Shown: piece by piece, positions 13,527 through 13,709 of the stretch
Numbering within the stretch: the first letter of the stretch is position 1
Layout of the letters: the number at the start of each line of letters is the position of its first letter
Origin: Alistipes sp.
Lineage (GTDB): Bacteria > Bacteroidota > Bacteroidia > Bacteroidales > Rikenellaceae
Direction of reading: 5' to 3'
Length of the DNA stretch: 13,709 nucleotides
Assembly (NCBI GenBank): GCA_022511355.1
Contig: JAFLRS010000039.1
Location: 1-13,709, forward strand
Position numbers and translations under genes: made by a program
The notes under the pieces: model-generated
What the model was told of the DNA's origin: nothing
What the model saw: only the letters and a program-made list of their open reading frames with translations
Databases searched by the model: none

Positions 13527-13709
13527 ATGTTTTTGAATATGGAAATAGATAATTTATTCGATTTACACAATGCAGCCGTTTTTTGGAGACACATTCAGAG
13601 GTCTTGAATATTAAGAAAATGGACGGTGCAAAAGAACCGAGCGCCGCACCGTCTGGCAGATTGTCGGAAACTCAAATTTGGAGACGTTTGCCCTAACTTA
13701 AATATCGTG
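13527..13709. other. Right-end non-coding stretch
   Basis: I see no supportable gene in this stretch. The only plus-strand frames are 22-26 codon runs. No TAnnTTTG box was found on either strand. It contains the inverted repeat at 13622-13653, listed separately. Confidence 0.5.
13622..13653. repeat. Inverted repeat, possible weak terminator
   Basis: GACGGTGC (13622-13629) and GCACCGTC (13646-13653) form a perfect 8-bp stem with a 16-nt loop, about 95 nt after the exported protein gene. On the plus strand there is no T-run after it. On the minus strand it is followed by CATTTTCTT, a poor U-tract that might end a minus-strand transcript coming from beyond the right edge. Confidence 0.45.

Noticed and set aside
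13528..13697. Short plus-strand frames (22-26 codons) after the exported protein gene
   Set aside because: They are too short, without promoter, leader or similarity to support them.

Overview
The window looks like chromosomal DNA from a member of the Bacteroidales. An Alistipes/Rikenellaceae-like genome is my best guess, but I could not test it. Three things point there: -7 boxes of the Bacteroidetes type TAnnTTTG upstream of most transcription units, a MurF-alanine racemase fusion, and an envelope cluster in which a divergent LptD faces an amidase and an MCE protein. The first ~10.8 kb is moderately GC-rich housekeeping sequence.

Layout. From 1 to 1889 on the minus strand lies the N-terminal 629 codons of an LptD-type LPS assembly protein; its C-terminal part is off the left edge. 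Divergent from it is a tight plus-strand series: a secreted zinc N-acetylmuramoyl-L-alanine amidase with a C-terminal SPOR-like region (1955-3151), a membrane-anchored MCE/MlaD-type lipid-transport protein (3182-4147), MutS2 with a C-terminal Smr domain (4160-6652), the MurF-Alr fusion (6660-9014) and an RsmI-like SAM methyltransferase (9014-9727). Gaps are 30, 12 and 7 nt and then a 1-nt overlap, so this is probably one operon. The lptD and amidase promoters appear to face one another across about 60 bp, with a perfect 20-bp palindrome on the amidase -7 box.

On the minus strand, obgE (9735-10748) converges on the operon with only 7 bp between stops. Upstream of obgE is a small lipoprotein gene (10855-11379) with its own promoter and a clear intrinsic terminator.

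From about 11.4 kb the character changes. A good promoter at 11542-11572 precedes a ~230-nt stretch (about 11579-11806) that folds on paper into one long rod of nested, mostly perfect stems with a central bubble, an apical hairpin and a 3' U-run. This is most likely a 6S-like small RNA (possibly the Bacteroidales-1 class). It is followed by two visibly AT-richer genes of unknown function: an 87-residue helical protein (11848-12111) and a 470-residue exported protein with a C-terminal coiled coil (12114-13526). They look like accessory DNA. The last 183 nt hold an inverted repeat but no gene I can support.

Functionally, the left and middle parts combine outer-membrane and peptidoglycan biogenesis (LptD, amidase, MCE protein, MurF-Alr) with DNA, rRNA and ribosome maintenance (MutS2, RsmI-like, Obg). 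The most interesting unexplained part is the structured RNA plus the unknown gene pair on the right.
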